Program-made: the position numbers and the translations under genes
From: JAQVUB01 sp033809415
GTDB taxonomy: Bacteria > Verrucomicrobiota > Lentisphaeria > Oligosphaerales > Oligosphaeraceae
Direction: 5' to 3'
Length of the DNA stretch: 15,356 bases
Assembly: GCA_033809415.1 (NCBI GenBank)
Contig: JAPXLT010000098.1
Span: 1-15,356 of the forward strand
In this document: positions 1 to 8,269 of the stretch, in pieces
How positions within the stretch are numbered: position 1 is the stretch's first letter
Layout of the letters: each line of letters begins with the position of its first letter
Notes under the pieces: generated by a model
What the model was told of the DNA's origin: nothing
The model's input: only the letters and a program-made list of their open reading frames with translations
The model's database searches: none

Positions 1-162
1 GGACAGGGGACAGGGGGCAGGGGGCAGGGGGCAGGGTGCAGGGGACAGGGGACAGGGTGCAGGGTGCAGGGGACAGGGGACAGGGGACAGGGGACAGGGG
101 ACAGGGGACAGGGGACAGGGGACAGGGGACAGGGTGCAGGGGACAGGGTGCAGGGGACAGGG
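1..162. repeat. G-rich 7-bp tandem repeat (minisatellite)
   Basis: Positions 6-159 are 22 head-to-tail heptamers of the form GGGGACA, with variants GGGGGCA and GGGTGCA. The array runs off the left edge of the window. Every unit carries a run of 3-5 G on the plus strand spaced by 2-4 bases, so it meets the usual G-quadruplex pattern many times over. It is open in several plus-strand frames (peptides rich in G-T-G-D-R-Q), but this is a by-product of the period and not a gene. No ribosome binding site or protein-like composition supports translation. Confidence 0.95.
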
Positions 163-233
163 CAATACCGACAATACAACTCCATAAAGCCGACCTTGGC
201 ACATGGCGTTCCGACAGATTCTTCCAGTTTGCC

Positions 234-376
234 GTCCGTGTCCCGTCCGTGTAAAGTCCGTGTAAAGTCCGTGTCCCGTCCGTGTAAAGTCCGTGTCCCG
301 TCCGTGTAAAGTCCGTGTAAAGTCCGTGTCCCGTCCGTGTAAAGTCCGTGTCCCGTCCGTGTTTAGTCCGTGTGGG
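234..376. repeat. 11-bp tandem repeat GTCCGTGTNNN, 13 units
   Basis: Thirteen uninterrupted 11-bp units start with GTCCGTGT and end in AAA or CCC, except the last two, which end in TTA and GGG. The order of endings is CCC, AAA, AAA, CCC, AAA, CCC, AAA, AAA, CCC, AAA, CCC, TTA, GGG. The final GGG unit runs into a dispersed repeat (377-428). A four-unit version with the same GGG exit lies at 5333-5376. Both blocks sit just beyond the 3' end of one of the two large paralogous genes. Confidence 0.95.
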
Positions 377-428
377 TTGTGGGCGGCAGCCCACGCCAAG
401 CCTTTTCGTGTGGTTCGTGGTTAAAAAA
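377..428 (+). repeat. Dispersed intergenic repeat, copy 1 (partial)
   Basis: This copy holds a GTGGGC-GGCA-GCCCAC hairpin at 379-394, then CACGCCAAG and CTTTTCGTGTGGTTCGTGG followed by an A run. Related stretches lie at 5377-5430, 11134-11165, 12149-12275, 3274-3342 and, inverted, 12465-12544. Positions 1-450 hold no gene: apart from the two tandem arrays and this copy, 163-233 shows nothing recognisable. Confidence 0.7.
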
Positions 429-450
429 TCCTATATCCACCCGCATCTGG

Positions 451-3198
451 TTATTTTTTATCGATAAAGAAGATTGAATCAGGTGGGACGTTTTTGAGGA
501 CATTGCCTTTGACCCCGCGAATCTGCCACGCTTCCGGTAGAATGACCTTCACTTCTTTTGCAGGGTTCCAGAAGAAGAGCGCACCTCCATTATCACCGAT
601 CCAAGTAGTGCCGAAGGGAGTTTCCCGGACATAGGGCATGCCGCAGATGTCCAGCGCCTCATTGAACTTTGGAACAAAGAAATGGGTGCGTGCAATCCGC
701 TCCAATTCACCGGGTATGCGTTCGATGCCAAAGACGCTTCCCGTTATCTCGAAACGCATAAAACAGGCGAACATGCCGGTGCGGAAAGGGTCCAAGGTAA
801 TCCCACCAGTCAGACTGTCCGAAGGAACTTGTCCGATCAAGCTGAATTCATTGCCGACAAAGGAAGTATAAAGTCTGGGACGATACCAGTACTCGTCCAA
901 CACCAGGGGATTCATGCCTTCTACCGACACGCGCGCATTGTTTTCATGGAAGAAACGGTAGAATTTGACAAGCGAGTACAGACCGCTGGGACTGGTTTCT
1001 TTTGCGTAGTTTACTCCGCCAGCCGCTGCGCCATCCATATCTCGGTAGACCCAGCTGAGTCCACTGGCAAATGCTTTTTTGAGAATGCCTGTATACCAGT
1101 CGTAGAATTCCGGATGGTTGATATCAATGACGGGATACTTTCCAAAATACTGATGTAGCTTGTTGTTTTCATCGCGCATGAACCATTCCGGACGATTGTT
1201 GATGATCCAACCGCCGTCGCCCTGGACATATCCACCGGCTGTCCACATCCAGCAGCCGAGATTGCAGCTGCGGGTGAATTCGAAGGCTGCCAGATTGCTT
1301 GGATCCGCAATCCTCTCGATGGGGCTTTCAGGATTGGGACGTGCGGCAAAGCGATAGCCCAAGGCGGCAGCTCTGCGAATAACGGTTTTTATTTCGTCCT
1401 TTGTCAACTGATAGCCATAGCCAGCATTCGGATAGCCGGGCAGCTCCTTAAGTCCATTCTGCCGACGATAACGCTGCCGCAGAAACTGATACATAGCAAG
1501 ATATTCGGCATGATTGGGACGCTCGGCACCCTCTGCAAACCAACGCCAATAGTTCTGGGTGGCAATGGGTGCCCGCATACGACCAAAACCGGCAGTATGA
1601 GTGCTTTGGATGAAATCACTGTCTTTTTTTCGCTTGATCTGCAAGATGCAAGGCTCGACGGCGTCCACATGGGCAAGATAAACGCCATTTTCGCAGGCGA
1701 TCAATTCAAAAGGCTGCCCTGAACCAAACGCTCCCCAGGTAGAGGTGTCTGCATTCACGGATCCGGTCATGTCAAAGTCCGTATACCCACGGGGAGGCGA
1801 ATAGCAGGAATTGCGGCGGGCAAACAAGGGGGCCGGGGGCGTAAGATAAGTAGAAAAAACGATGTTGCTGACCAACTGTGGGAATTCATGCAACACCACA
1901 TGCTCGGCGAACCCCTGAAAAGTACGTCCATCCAGTTGCAATTCGCCGCTGGTGAATATCCAGTCCATTTTCGCATCGGCAGCCGAAAAGCGGAGAACGG
2001 CCTGATTGCCCTGCACTTCGGTGCCGGTCAGCTGCCAGAGGATCTTGTGCGAGGTGGCCTGCTCCTTCACGTCCACGGCTTCGGCAGTGTCCGAGTCGAA
2101 TACGGCCTGTGACTTCGAGACAGCTATGTCCGGAACCTTGAAATGGCGGATTATCGTCTGATTATTCCATGCAACCGAGACGTTTCCTTGGCTGTCTACC
2201 GTCATGACAATGCCGTTTGGAAAGGTGATGATCCGGCCGCCGGCCTTTTCCAGCGTCTGCTTAACCGCGCCTTTGTTGACGACAATGTCCAGTTTGGGAG
2301 GTTGCACTTCAACGGTCAGCTTTTCAGTGACTGCAACGCGTTCAGGATACGGGGGAAGTTTGGTGATGCAGGCATCTGGCTGGATATCATTTCCTCCAAT
2401 TGCATGCTTGATGACGGCCATGAAGAAAGCCTTGCTGTAGGCCCAGTTGGAAAAGTCATGAATCTGCCGGGGATTCGTGACGCGCGCATTGACAAAAATC
2501 ACACTGCCCTTGCCAAGGAAACGTTGTGCCAGGAAAGGGGCGACACTCTCGCCTTTTTCGTTCCTGATGGTACTCAGGGTCACTGCACCGGGCAACAAAA
2601 CCGCTTCACGATAGGCGTTCCAAACGGGAATGTTGCCAGGTATGAAGGAGAATACGTCCTCTTTGGGAAGGTCTGCCGTATAGTCGTGGTTGCCGGGAGT
2701 CTGCATTTTTGCAATGCTGACGGGAAGGATGTCGCCAAGGACTGCGGGGGCATTCCAGTCGAAAATCACATGGCCGCCCTGCTCGATATAGGCACGGAGA
2801 GTCTGGATTCGTTCCGAGGTGAAAATCTTGTTCAGTTCACTGCTGCTGATGAGATGGAAGAAGAAAGCCGCATATTTGGTGGGGTCCCGGAATACCGGTG
2901 TGATGCCGTCGAATGCCTTGGGTTCCTCCTTGTCACCCATGTGCGCCTTGATCGTTGCACCGCCATGACCATCCAGATAAACGCTGGTAAGAGGAACAAC
3001 CTGGCAACCGCAATTTCTGATCGTAGACGCCATGTCATTGCCCTGCCAGGGGCGACCACCATGGAAAACCGCAACCAAAGGGCCGCTCTTGCCGAGTGTG
3101 GCAGGAAGTTTCTCACCAGCACCACCGGGAAACTGAGCCTGCAAAACAGGAATGCCGATCACGAGAAAAAAGAATAACAAGGGAACGTTTGTCTTCAT
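451..3198 (-). CDS. Large secreted multidomain protein, glycoside-hydrolase-like TIM barrel (paralogue A)
   Basis: This 915-residue protein has a signal peptide (about residues 1-21, cleavage near LQA/QF). Residues about 40-270 look like an amidotransferase/ThuA-like flavodoxin fold (LVAVFHGGRPWQGN; later YIEQGGHVIFDWNAP). About 290-560 is beta-rich, and about 600-840 looks like a TIM barrel. A short beta-rich tail contains PYVRETPFGTTWIG. Acidic residues in barrel-like strands, D720 in WVYRDMDG and E760 in VEGMNP, are both conserved in the paralogue at 5468-8209 and are the best catalytic candidates. The layout resembles alpha-galactosidase-type (GH36/GH31/GH27-like) enzymes, but I cannot assign a family. 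The ATG at 3198 follows AAGGAG by about 7 nt. It is the last gene of the module dehydrogenase-prepilin-large protein, 205 bp after the prepilin gene. Action on an extracytoplasmic glycan is inferred. A non-catalytic sugar-binding role is possible. Confidence 0.8.
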   Translation of the reverse strand: MKTNVPLLFFFLVIGIPVLQAQFPGGAGEKLPATLGKSGPLVAVFHGGRPWQGNDMASTIRNCGCQVVPLTSVYLDGHGGATIKAHMGDKEEPKAFDGITPVFRDPTKYAAFFFHLISSSELNKIFTSERIQTLRAYIEQGGHVIFDWNAPAVLGDILPVSIAKMQTPGNHDYTADLPKEDVFSFIPGNIPVWNAYREAVLLPGAVTLSTIRNEKGESVAPFLAQRFLGKGSVIFVNARVTNPRQIHDFSNWAYSKAFFMAVIKHAIGGNDIQPDACITKLPPYPERVAVTEKLTVEVQPPKLDIVVNKGAVKQTLEKAGGRIITFPNGIVMTVDSQGNVSVAWNNQTIIRHFKVPDIAVSKSQAVFDSDTAEAVDVKEQATSHKILWQLTGTEVQGNQAVLRFSAADAKMDWIFTSGELQLDGRTFQGFAEHVVLHEFPQLVSNIVFSTYLTPPAPLFARRNSCYSPPRGYTDFDMTGSVNADTSTWGAFGSGQPFELIACENGVYLAHVDAVEPCILQIKRKKDSDFIQSTHTAGFGRMRAPIATQNYWRWFAEGAERPNHAEYLAMYQFLRQRYRRQNGLKELPGYPNAGYGYQLTKDEIKTVIRRAAALGYRFAARPNPESPIERIADPSNLAAFEFTRSCNLGCWMWTAGGYVQGDGGWIINNRPEWFMRDENNKLHQYFGKYPVIDINHPEFYDWYTGILKKAFASGLSWVYRDMDGAAAGGVNYAKETSPSGLYSLVKFYRFFHENNARVSVEGMNPLVLDEYWYRPRLYTSFVGNEFSLIGQVPSDSLTGGITLDPFRTGMFACFMRFEITGSVFGIERIPGELERIARTHFFVPKFNEALDICGMPYVRETPFGTTWIGDNGGALFFWNPAKEVKVILPEAWQIRGVKGNVLKNVPPDSIFFIDKK

Positions 3199-3235
3199 GG
3201 GGAATCTCCTTTTCTGGTAGGGTAAACATCAATCA

Positions 3236-3250
3236 CAACCGGGACGGTTG
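3236..3250. promoter_or_regulatory. Perfect inverted repeat upstream of large protein gene A
   Basis: CAACCG-GGA-CGGTTG is a perfect 6-3-6 inverted repeat centred about 45 bp before the start codon of the 915-residue gene. A GGGTAAAC stretch at 3221-3228 matches half of the LacI-type palindrome at 11050-11061. It could be an operator or a small 5' leader hairpin. Nothing further in the sequence decides between these, and chance is not excluded. Confidence 0.3.
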
Positions 3251-3273
3251 CGCTACTTTTTTAAACCGCTTGC

Positions 3274-3342
3274 CATCACATCCGGCAAGGCAGCAACCCT
3301 ACAAATTTTCCGAGTTTTCCGTGCTTTCCGTGGACAAAAAAA
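3274..3342 (+). repeat. Dispersed intergenic repeat, copy 2
   Basis: This copy contains GGCAAGGCAGCAACCCTACA followed by AATTTTCCGAGTTTTCCGTG, then CTTTCCGTGGAC and an A run. The inverted copy at 12465-12544 matches it over nearly all of its length, including the CATCCG start, the GCAGC/ACCCTACAAA middle and the TTCCGTGCTTTCCGTGGAC end. It fills most of the gap between the prepilin and large-protein genes (3199-3403). Confidence 0.8.
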
Positions 3343-3403
3343 AGATTCTGATTGCCGATCAATGGAAAAAGTCAACTGTTTTTTTAGGATGAAATGCCCT
3401 GGA

Positions 3404-4141
3404 TTACTGATAGGGCGCCCAATTGGTGGCTTTCCGCCCCTGCCCCACATGCAAATCCGCATACAACGTATTGAAAACTCCACCGTGGGAAACATTCGTA
3501 CGCCCAGAATTGTTATACATGTTCAACTCAGCGTACAAGGCGGCTTCTGAAATCGGAACAAGGCGTTTGTGGAGCAGTTTCGAGAAGACAGAAAGCTTTT
3601 TAGGCAGCCCATCGGCACCGGCCCTGCCGGGATACCCAAAGGCAAAGCTCCAATTCCGGCGCACATCCGTGGCATTGTATCCGACATTATTACACACTGC
3701 AATTCGCTTGTCAACTTTACTCATAAAATGGCTCCAGTCCGATGGGCATTGCCAGACCTTGCCTGTATTGATTGTCAGTGTTCCTTTGACGCTATGCAGA
3801 TAAAGGGTGTCAAGCGCATACAGGATGTTATTGTGCGTCGGGTTGAAAGACCACATGCACACCTGGTACGCAGGCCCTGGCAGAAAATCTTCAAAGTCAT
3901 TGAAATAAAGCCCGAAGGCCATTCCAATCTGCCGGTAATTGCCGGTGCATTGCGTCAGACGCGCCTTCTCCCGCGCCTTGCCAAGCGCCGGCAGCAGCAT
4001 CGAAGCCAATATGGCGATGATGGCGATCACCACGAGCAGTTCTATAAGTGTAAAGCGGTACGCCGGATATGCATGATACCGACGTACTCCCGGACGGGAT
4101 TTTCCCCTGAAACATGTCGATTGTTCAAGTCGATTCTGCAT
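3404..4141 (-). CDS. Type IV prepilin-like protein (H-x9-D type pseudopilin), copy A
   Basis: This 245-residue protein has a class III (type IV pilin) leader: a 29-residue basic leader, then FTLIELLVVIAI with the conserved Glu at mature position 5, a hydrophobic helix at about 30-52 and ALGKAREKAR. The residue before the processing Phe is Arg rather than the usual Gly. The C-terminus carries His-x9-Asp (SHGGVFNTLYADLHVG), the signature of the large prepilin-like families of Lentisphaerota and Planctomycetota (DUF1559-like). I chose the ATG at 4141 because AAAGGAGG sits 6 nt upstream. The open frame extends to 4222, but without a ribosome binding site. Expected role: a pseudopilin of a type II secretion-like apparatus or a surface fibre, anchored in the inner membrane by the N-terminal helix. 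It lies between the dehydrogenase and large-protein genes, in the same position as the copy at 8270-9016. Confidence 0.88.
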   Translation of the reverse strand: MQNRLEQSTCFRGKSRPGVRRYHAYPAYRFTLIELLVVIAIIAILASMLLPALGKAREKARLTQCTGNYRQIGMAFGLYFNDFEDFLPGPAYQVCMWSFNPTHNNILYALDTLYLHSVKGTLTINTGKVWQCPSDWSHFMSKVDKRIAVCNNVGYNATDVRRNWSFAFGYPGRAGADGLPKKLSVFSKLLHKRLVPISEAALYAELNMYNNSGRTNVSHGGVFNTLYADLHVGQGRKATNWAPYQ

Positions 4142-4187
4142 GATAGCCTCCTTTCGGTTTTTTTGAAACAAGAAGATCAGAGTTTTC

Positions 4188-4205
4188 CATTGCAGGTGCG
4201 CAATG
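4188..4205. other. Small hairpin between dehydrogenase and prepilin genes
   Basis: CATTGC-AGGTGC-GCAATG is a perfect 6-bp stem with a 6-base loop in the 89-bp gap between the dehydrogenase stop and the prepilin start. There is no T run after it in the direction of transcription, so it is not a convincing terminator. It could affect mRNA processing between the two genes. Confidence 0.3.
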
Positions 4206-4230
4206 AAAAACCTGATGGGCACCTTTCAAA

Positions 4231-5166
4231 TCAAACATCGAATTTACGGATTTCCTCAATCAGCCAAGTCATGCGGACGGCATCCGAAGCCCGCAAAGTA
4301 TTTTCCGCTTTGCCTAAAACCGCCTGCCGGAAATGTTCGAGTTCCAAAGCAAAGGCATTGACTTCTGCGGGAGGCACCTCGACCACTCGAAATTCACTTG
4401 TATGCAGGATGATCCGATCCGGTCGCTCCACCCGCATATAGCCATTTTCGCCGAGGAATGTAAGGGTCAAATCCCGATAGCAGAACGTGCATTTTTCGCA
4501 ATACATGCCCTGCAAGGTTGCTGTAACGCCCTGCTGATATTCGACCACTGCCGCAAAAGAGTCTTCTTTTTCCCAGCCCCGCGAATGCCGCAACTTCGCC
4601 CCTATAACTTTTTCCGGATAAATGCCGGTAATAAAACTGATCAAGTCGAAGTCGTGGATGGAAAGCTCATACATGGCACCAACTTTCTTTACCCAGGCAC
4701 CTTCCGGACGCGGATTGAAAGGCTGTTGCTTCGTGCTCACAACCGAACGCAAAGTCCCGATTTCCGGCAAATATTTCTTTGCCTCGATAAAAATGGGCTC
4801 GAACCGCATCTTGAAGCCGACTGCAAGCTCTTTTTTCTGCTGTTTTGCCAAGGCATCGAGCAATTCCCCTTCTGCTACATCCATGGTCAGTGGCTTTTCG
4901 CAAAAAACATGAAAGCCGCGTTCAAGCAACCGCTTCGTGACCGCAAAATGTGCTGCGGGCGGGGTCACGACACTGACTGCATCCAGATCCTGCGGCAACT
5001 CGTCAACATTCGAGTAGTATGGGCATTTGCACACCTCAGCCGCAGCCACCGCCTTCTCCGGATTCAGATCAACGACGGCAGACACCTGCGCACCCTCGAG
5101 CGAATTCCAAACGCGCGCATGCGTCATGCCAATGCCACCACAACCAACAATGCCAACCTTGAACAT
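4231..5166 (-). CDS. Gfo/Idh/MocA family NAD(P)-dependent oxidoreductase
   Basis: This protein has about 311 residues and a family-typical two-domain plan. The N-terminal Rossmann domain opens with KVGIVGCGGIGMTHARVW (GxGxxG near residues 8-13). It ends at CEKPLTMDV, the EKP motif whose Lys is the usual catalytic/cofactor contact. The C-terminal alpha/beta domain has SIHDFDLISF, the HD pair typical of substrate binding. Family members oxidise or reduce sugars, inositols and related polyols in the cytoplasm. The substrate cannot be read from sequence. Two adjacent ATGs (5169 and 5166) follow AAAGGAGG, and the second has better spacing (5 nt against 2), so 5166 is preferred. It heads the module with the prepilin and large protein genes. 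About 300 bp of repeats separates it from the upstream module, so it probably has its own promoter, though none is clear. Confidence 0.93.
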   Translation of the reverse strand: MFKVGIVGCGGIGMTHARVWNSLEGAQVSAVVDLNPEKAVAAAEVCKCPYYSNVDELPQDLDAVSVVTPPAAHFAVTKRLLERGFHVFCEKPLTMDVAEGELLDALAKQQKKELAVGFKMRFEPIFIEAKKYLPEIGTLRSVVSTKQQPFNPRPEGAWVKKVGAMYELSIHDFDLISFITGIYPEKVIGAKLRHSRGWEKEDSFAAVVEYQQGVTATLQGMYCEKCTFCYRDLTLTFLGENGYMRVERPDRIILHTSEFRVVEVPPAEVNAFALELEHFRQAVLGKAENTLRASDAVRMTWLIEEIRKFDV

Positions 5167-5255
5167 CATAACCTCCTTTTGTACTACTCACTCGATTTCT
5201 TCTTTAATCATTGGCACACAAGTTCTTTAAAGACACTAGCATTTCCTTTTTTTCG

Positions 5256-5327
5256 CCGACCGATCCGACCGATCCGACCGATCCGACTGATCTACTTGAT
5301 CCGTCCGATCCGACTGATCCGTCCGAT
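5256..5327. repeat. 9-bp tandem repeat, 8 units
   Basis: Eight 9-bp units have consensus CCGACCGAT. The first three are identical, and the later ones vary (CCGACTGAT, CTACTTGAT, CCGTCCGAT). It lies in the 300-bp gene-free stretch between the dehydrogenase start and the end of large protein gene B, directly before the 11-bp repeat at 5333. An open frame across it (Thr-Asp-Pro repeats) is a by-product of the 9-bp period. Confidence 0.93.
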
Positions 5328-5332
5328 TTGTT

Positions 5333-5376
5333 GTCCGTGTCCCGTCCGTGTAAAGTCCGTGTAAAGTCCGTGTGGG
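5333..5376. repeat. 11-bp tandem repeat GTCCGTGTNNN, 4 units
   Basis: Four units end in CCC, AAA, AAA and GGG, the same motif and the same GGG exit as the 13-unit block at 234-376. As there, the last unit leads into TTG-GGC, CGCCAAGCCTTTTCGTG and an A run. The whole cassette of tandem repeat plus dispersed repeat has therefore been copied to the 3' side of both large paralogous genes. Confidence 0.93.
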
Positions 5377-5430
5377 TTGCGGGCGATCAGTCCGCGCCAA
5401 GCCTTTTCGTGTTTTTCGTTGTTAAAAAAT
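5377..5430 (+). repeat. Dispersed intergenic repeat, copy 3 (partial)
   Basis: It holds GCGCCAAGCCTTTTCGTG, TTTTTCGTTG and an A run, and closely matches 377-428. It lies between the 11-bp tandem repeat and the stop codon of large protein gene B. Confidence 0.7.
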
Positions 5431-5467
5431 GTCAGCCCACGCCAAGTTTGTTTGGTTCCGTAAAATT

Positions 5468-8209
5468 TCAGCGAACATGATTTTTGTTGACCAGAAGAAG
5501 GACCGTCTCCTCCGGAACATTGCAAAGTTCCGTTCCATCATGGCCTTCAATCGCCCAGTTTTCCGGCAAATCAAGGGTCATGCGGGACACTCGGTCATAG
5601 AAAAAGAGCGCTCCGCCTTTGTCGCTGATCCAACTGGTTCCAAAAGGAGTCTCGCGCACAAAGGGAAAGCCGACATGTTCCCTAGCACGGGAAAGACGCG
5701 GATTCAAAGCACCAATGCGCCGGACAGCCGCAATTTCCCCGGGAACACGCTCGAAGCCGATGGCATAACCATCGGTATGGATTATGCCGAAGCTATTGTA
5801 CATGGCCATCCGGAAATAATCCAGCTCGAATCCATCACCGACAAGATGCGTTCCCGGAGCCGTGCCGACCAAGGCAAACTCCCGCCCGGTGAAAGGCTCA
5901 TATACCTGTCGCCGAAACCACCAAGTATCCAGCACCAGGGGATTCTGACCCTCGATGCGTACGGATACACCCTTGTCTTGGAAAAAACGGAAAGTTTCCG
6001 GCATCGTATGAATGCCGACATGGGATTCCGGCGTCCCGAAATTGACATTTCCGGAGGCGGCGCCATACATGTCCAGATAGACTCCACCAAGCCCGCCTTC
6101 AACCGCGCGCCCCATCACCCCATAGTACCATGCCCGGAATTCCGGATTGCTCAAATCAAGCACAGGATGTTTGCCGAAATACTGGAAAAGCTTTCCGTCT
6201 TTATCATGAATATACCATGACTTGTTGGCAAAGATCTTTTCGCTGTCCCCGTTTGAATAATCCCCAGCAGTCCAAGCAACAGGGATCAGCCCGGCAGAGC
6301 GCACCTGGGCATACCGCTTTTTTGCAGAATCACGATCCAAACCCTCGATCGGAGAGGGGCACCATGGCAGCCAATAGCTGTGGAAGCCTAGTTCCCGAGC
6401 CGCGGCAAGTGACGCGGCAATTTCTTCTTCGTTACAGGTATTCTGGTGCGCTGCCAGCGGTTCAGGAGCCATCGCAGCCAAACCGACGCTGCGCCTGAGA
6501 TTTTCACGCTGAAACTGGTACATGGCCATCCAGTCGTTGTTGCCGCGCTCGGCACCACTCGAGTACATATGCCAGATGAATTCGCCGGACATCGGTGCTT
6601 TCAGGTGCCCAAAACGCACGACTAGGCGGTTTTCCACATCAGCAGCCCCTTTGCCAACTTTCTGATGGGCTGATATGCAACAGGGCTTCTCGACAAAATC
6701 ACTGAAAATACCCTGTTCGGAAACCAGCCAGCTGAATGGCTGACCATCACCAAAGAAACCTCCATAACGAACTTCCACAGGTCGCTCGCCGGAAAGGTCA
6801 AATTCACGGTACCCCCGCGGAGGATTGTAACAGGCAAAACGGCGCACGCGGCGTCCGGCCCCAGGCAAAGCAACACGGAAAGTGATATTCATCGACTCGA
6901 GCAGGAGATTTGATTTTTGCATCGTTATAGCCTCGGCAATGCCGATAAACTCCCGTCCGTCAAGCATCAGTTTTCCGGCTTTGAAATGCCAGGCTAGTTC
7001 ATTGCCCTCATTCCCTTTATACAACAAGGTCGCCAAAGGACCTTCTGTTGTGATCGAATCCAGCTGCCAGCGGACAGACGCTGCTTTCCCCTTCTGTTCT
7101 ACCGTTACAGCCTCGGAAGACGGATCGTCGATCGCAACCAAACCCTCAGAAAAGGTAAAAGTCGGCGGCGCCAAATTCTTGATCAAAGGTGCCAACAAAC
7201 CGGGATAATGCACAGCAATGCTTCCAGTATCATCAACTGCCATGCGCATATCACCGCCAAAGGCAATCTCTCGACCAGACACCTTGGCAGCGTCAGGATA
7301 TTCCTCGAGCGATAATTCCGGAGGGCTGATCTTCAGGCGAAGGGCATCGTGCCGCCTTCGTTCGGGCGGCGGCGTCAAATGATAAATGGCACTTTTTGCA
7401 TCCAAAGGCATGCCGAGAGCCTCCGCAGCCGTGCTGATCATCAATGCTCCGCCATAAGCCCAGGAGCAGAGCTGAACCACACCTTTCCGATATGCCCACT
7501 CATCATTGAAATAAATGACCTTGCCTTGCCCGATGGTTTTCTCAGCAAGCAAAATTCCCTTCTCGATGCCATCTTCACCTAGAATCGGTGCCAATACCCG
7601 CGCTTCGGGAAGCAGTTGTACGGCTCGATACGGAGAAGGAAGCTTCCATTCCACCGGCAAACTGGAAAAAAAGCTGCTGGCCGGGCGTTTTGCCTTGCAT
7701 TTCCGATGACCTTTCTGGAATTCCCCTGGAATTACCGGTAGCAGTTCCGCAAGTGATTGCGGGGTGTTGTTGCCCAGCAGAAGACTCCCCCCAGCTTCCA
7801 CATACTGCCGCAAAGCCGCAATGCGTTCCGGCGTATAAAGCAATTCCAGCTTTTGCTGTGGCATGCCGGTTATGACTACCAGTTTATAGCGGGACAAATC
7901 AGCGAAGGCGGGAGTGATCCCGTCTTTGGGCGTCGGCTCCTCCAAGTCCGTCAGAAAACTTTTAATGGATGCGCCGCCGAATCCATCAAGCCACACGGAA
8001 CTCAGCCCAGTCACCGAGCAACCGCTCTTTGAAAGCATCGAAGCAAAACCATTCCCCACCCAGGGACGACCGCCAGCCAGCACCAATACAGACGGCCCGG
8101 TTCCTTGCGCCTTGGGTAAATCATCCGGAAGCGCAAAGCAGTAACCTACCGCCAAAAGGAGGCAGGCCGCACAGAAAAACACAAATTTCTGAAACCTATT
8201 CTTACGCAT
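5468..8209 (-). CDS. Large secreted multidomain protein, glycoside-hydrolase-like TIM barrel (paralogue B)
   Basis: This 913-residue protein is a paralogue of the product of 451-3198 over its full length. It has a signal peptide at about 1-26 (FVFFCAACLLLAVGYCFA, type I, no proper lipobox). An amidotransferase/ThuA-like N-domain follows (VLVLAGGRPWVGN; YVEAGGSLLLGNNTP), then a beta-rich middle with CYNPPRGYREFDLSG, a TIM-barrel-like part at about 600-840 and a tail with PFVRETPFGTSWIS. The candidate catalytic pair is kept: D713 in GVYLDMYGA and E753 in RIEGQNPLVLD. The second Asp of paralogue A's RDMDG is Tyr here, so the pocket may differ. The ATG at 8209 has GAGAGG about 9 nt upstream. It follows the prepilin gene by 60 bp, probably in the LacI-isomerase-prepilin transcript. 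Inferred role: an extracytoplasmic enzyme or binding protein for a glycan. The family is not recognised. Confidence 0.8.
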   Translation of the reverse strand: MRKNRFQKFVFFCAACLLLAVGYCFALPDDLPKAQGTGPSVLVLAGGRPWVGNGFASMLSKSGCSVTGLSSVWLDGFGGASIKSFLTDLEEPTPKDGITPAFADLSRYKLVVITGMPQQKLELLYTPERIAALRQYVEAGGSLLLGNNTPQSLAELLPVIPGEFQKGHRKCKAKRPASSFFSSLPVEWKLPSPYRAVQLLPEARVLAPILGEDGIEKGILLAEKTIGQGKVIYFNDEWAYRKGVVQLCSWAYGGALMISTAAEALGMPLDAKSAIYHLTPPPERRRHDALRLKISPPELSLEEYPDAAKVSGREIAFGGDMRMAVDDTGSIAVHYPGLLAPLIKNLAPPTFTFSEGLVAIDDPSSEAVTVEQKGKAASVRWQLDSITTEGPLATLLYKGNEGNELAWHFKAGKLMLDGREFIGIAEAITMQKSNLLLESMNITFRVALPGAGRRVRRFACYNPPRGYREFDLSGERPVEVRYGGFFGDGQPFSWLVSEQGIFSDFVEKPCCISAHQKVGKGAADVENRLVVRFGHLKAPMSGEFIWHMYSSGAERGNNDWMAMYQFQRENLRRSVGLAAMAPEPLAAHQNTCNEEEIAASLAAARELGFHSYWLPWCPSPIEGLDRDSAKKRYAQVRSAGLIPVAWTAGDYSNGDSEKIFANKSWYIHDKDGKLFQYFGKHPVLDLSNPEFRAWYYGVMGRAVEGGLGGVYLDMYGAASGNVNFGTPESHVGIHTMPETFRFFQDKGVSVRIEGQNPLVLDTWWFRRQVYEPFTGREFALVGTAPGTHLVGDGFELDYFRMAMYNSFGIIHTDGYAIGFERVPGEIAAVRRIGALNPRLSRAREHVGFPFVRETPFGTSWISDKGGALFFYDRVSRMTLDLPENWAIEGHDGTELCNVPEETVLLLVNKNHVR

Positions 8210-8269
8210 TCATTTCGCCTCTCTGCTTCATGATATGTTATTTTTCTGCCTACCCGAGTGGACTCCCTG

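Noticed and set aside
36..309. Plus-strand frames rich in Gly-Thr-Gly-Asp-Arg-Gln
   Set aside because: Product of the 7-bp tandem repeat, open in several frames at once; no ribosome binding site.
2143..3177. 344-codon plus-strand open frame
   Set aside because: Fully antisense to the 915-residue secreted protein gene, which has a signal peptide, a ribosome binding site and a full-length paralogue.
4333..5364. 343-codon plus-strand open frame
   Set aside because: Antisense to the Gfo/Idh/MocA gene and ending in the tandem repeats; no family features.
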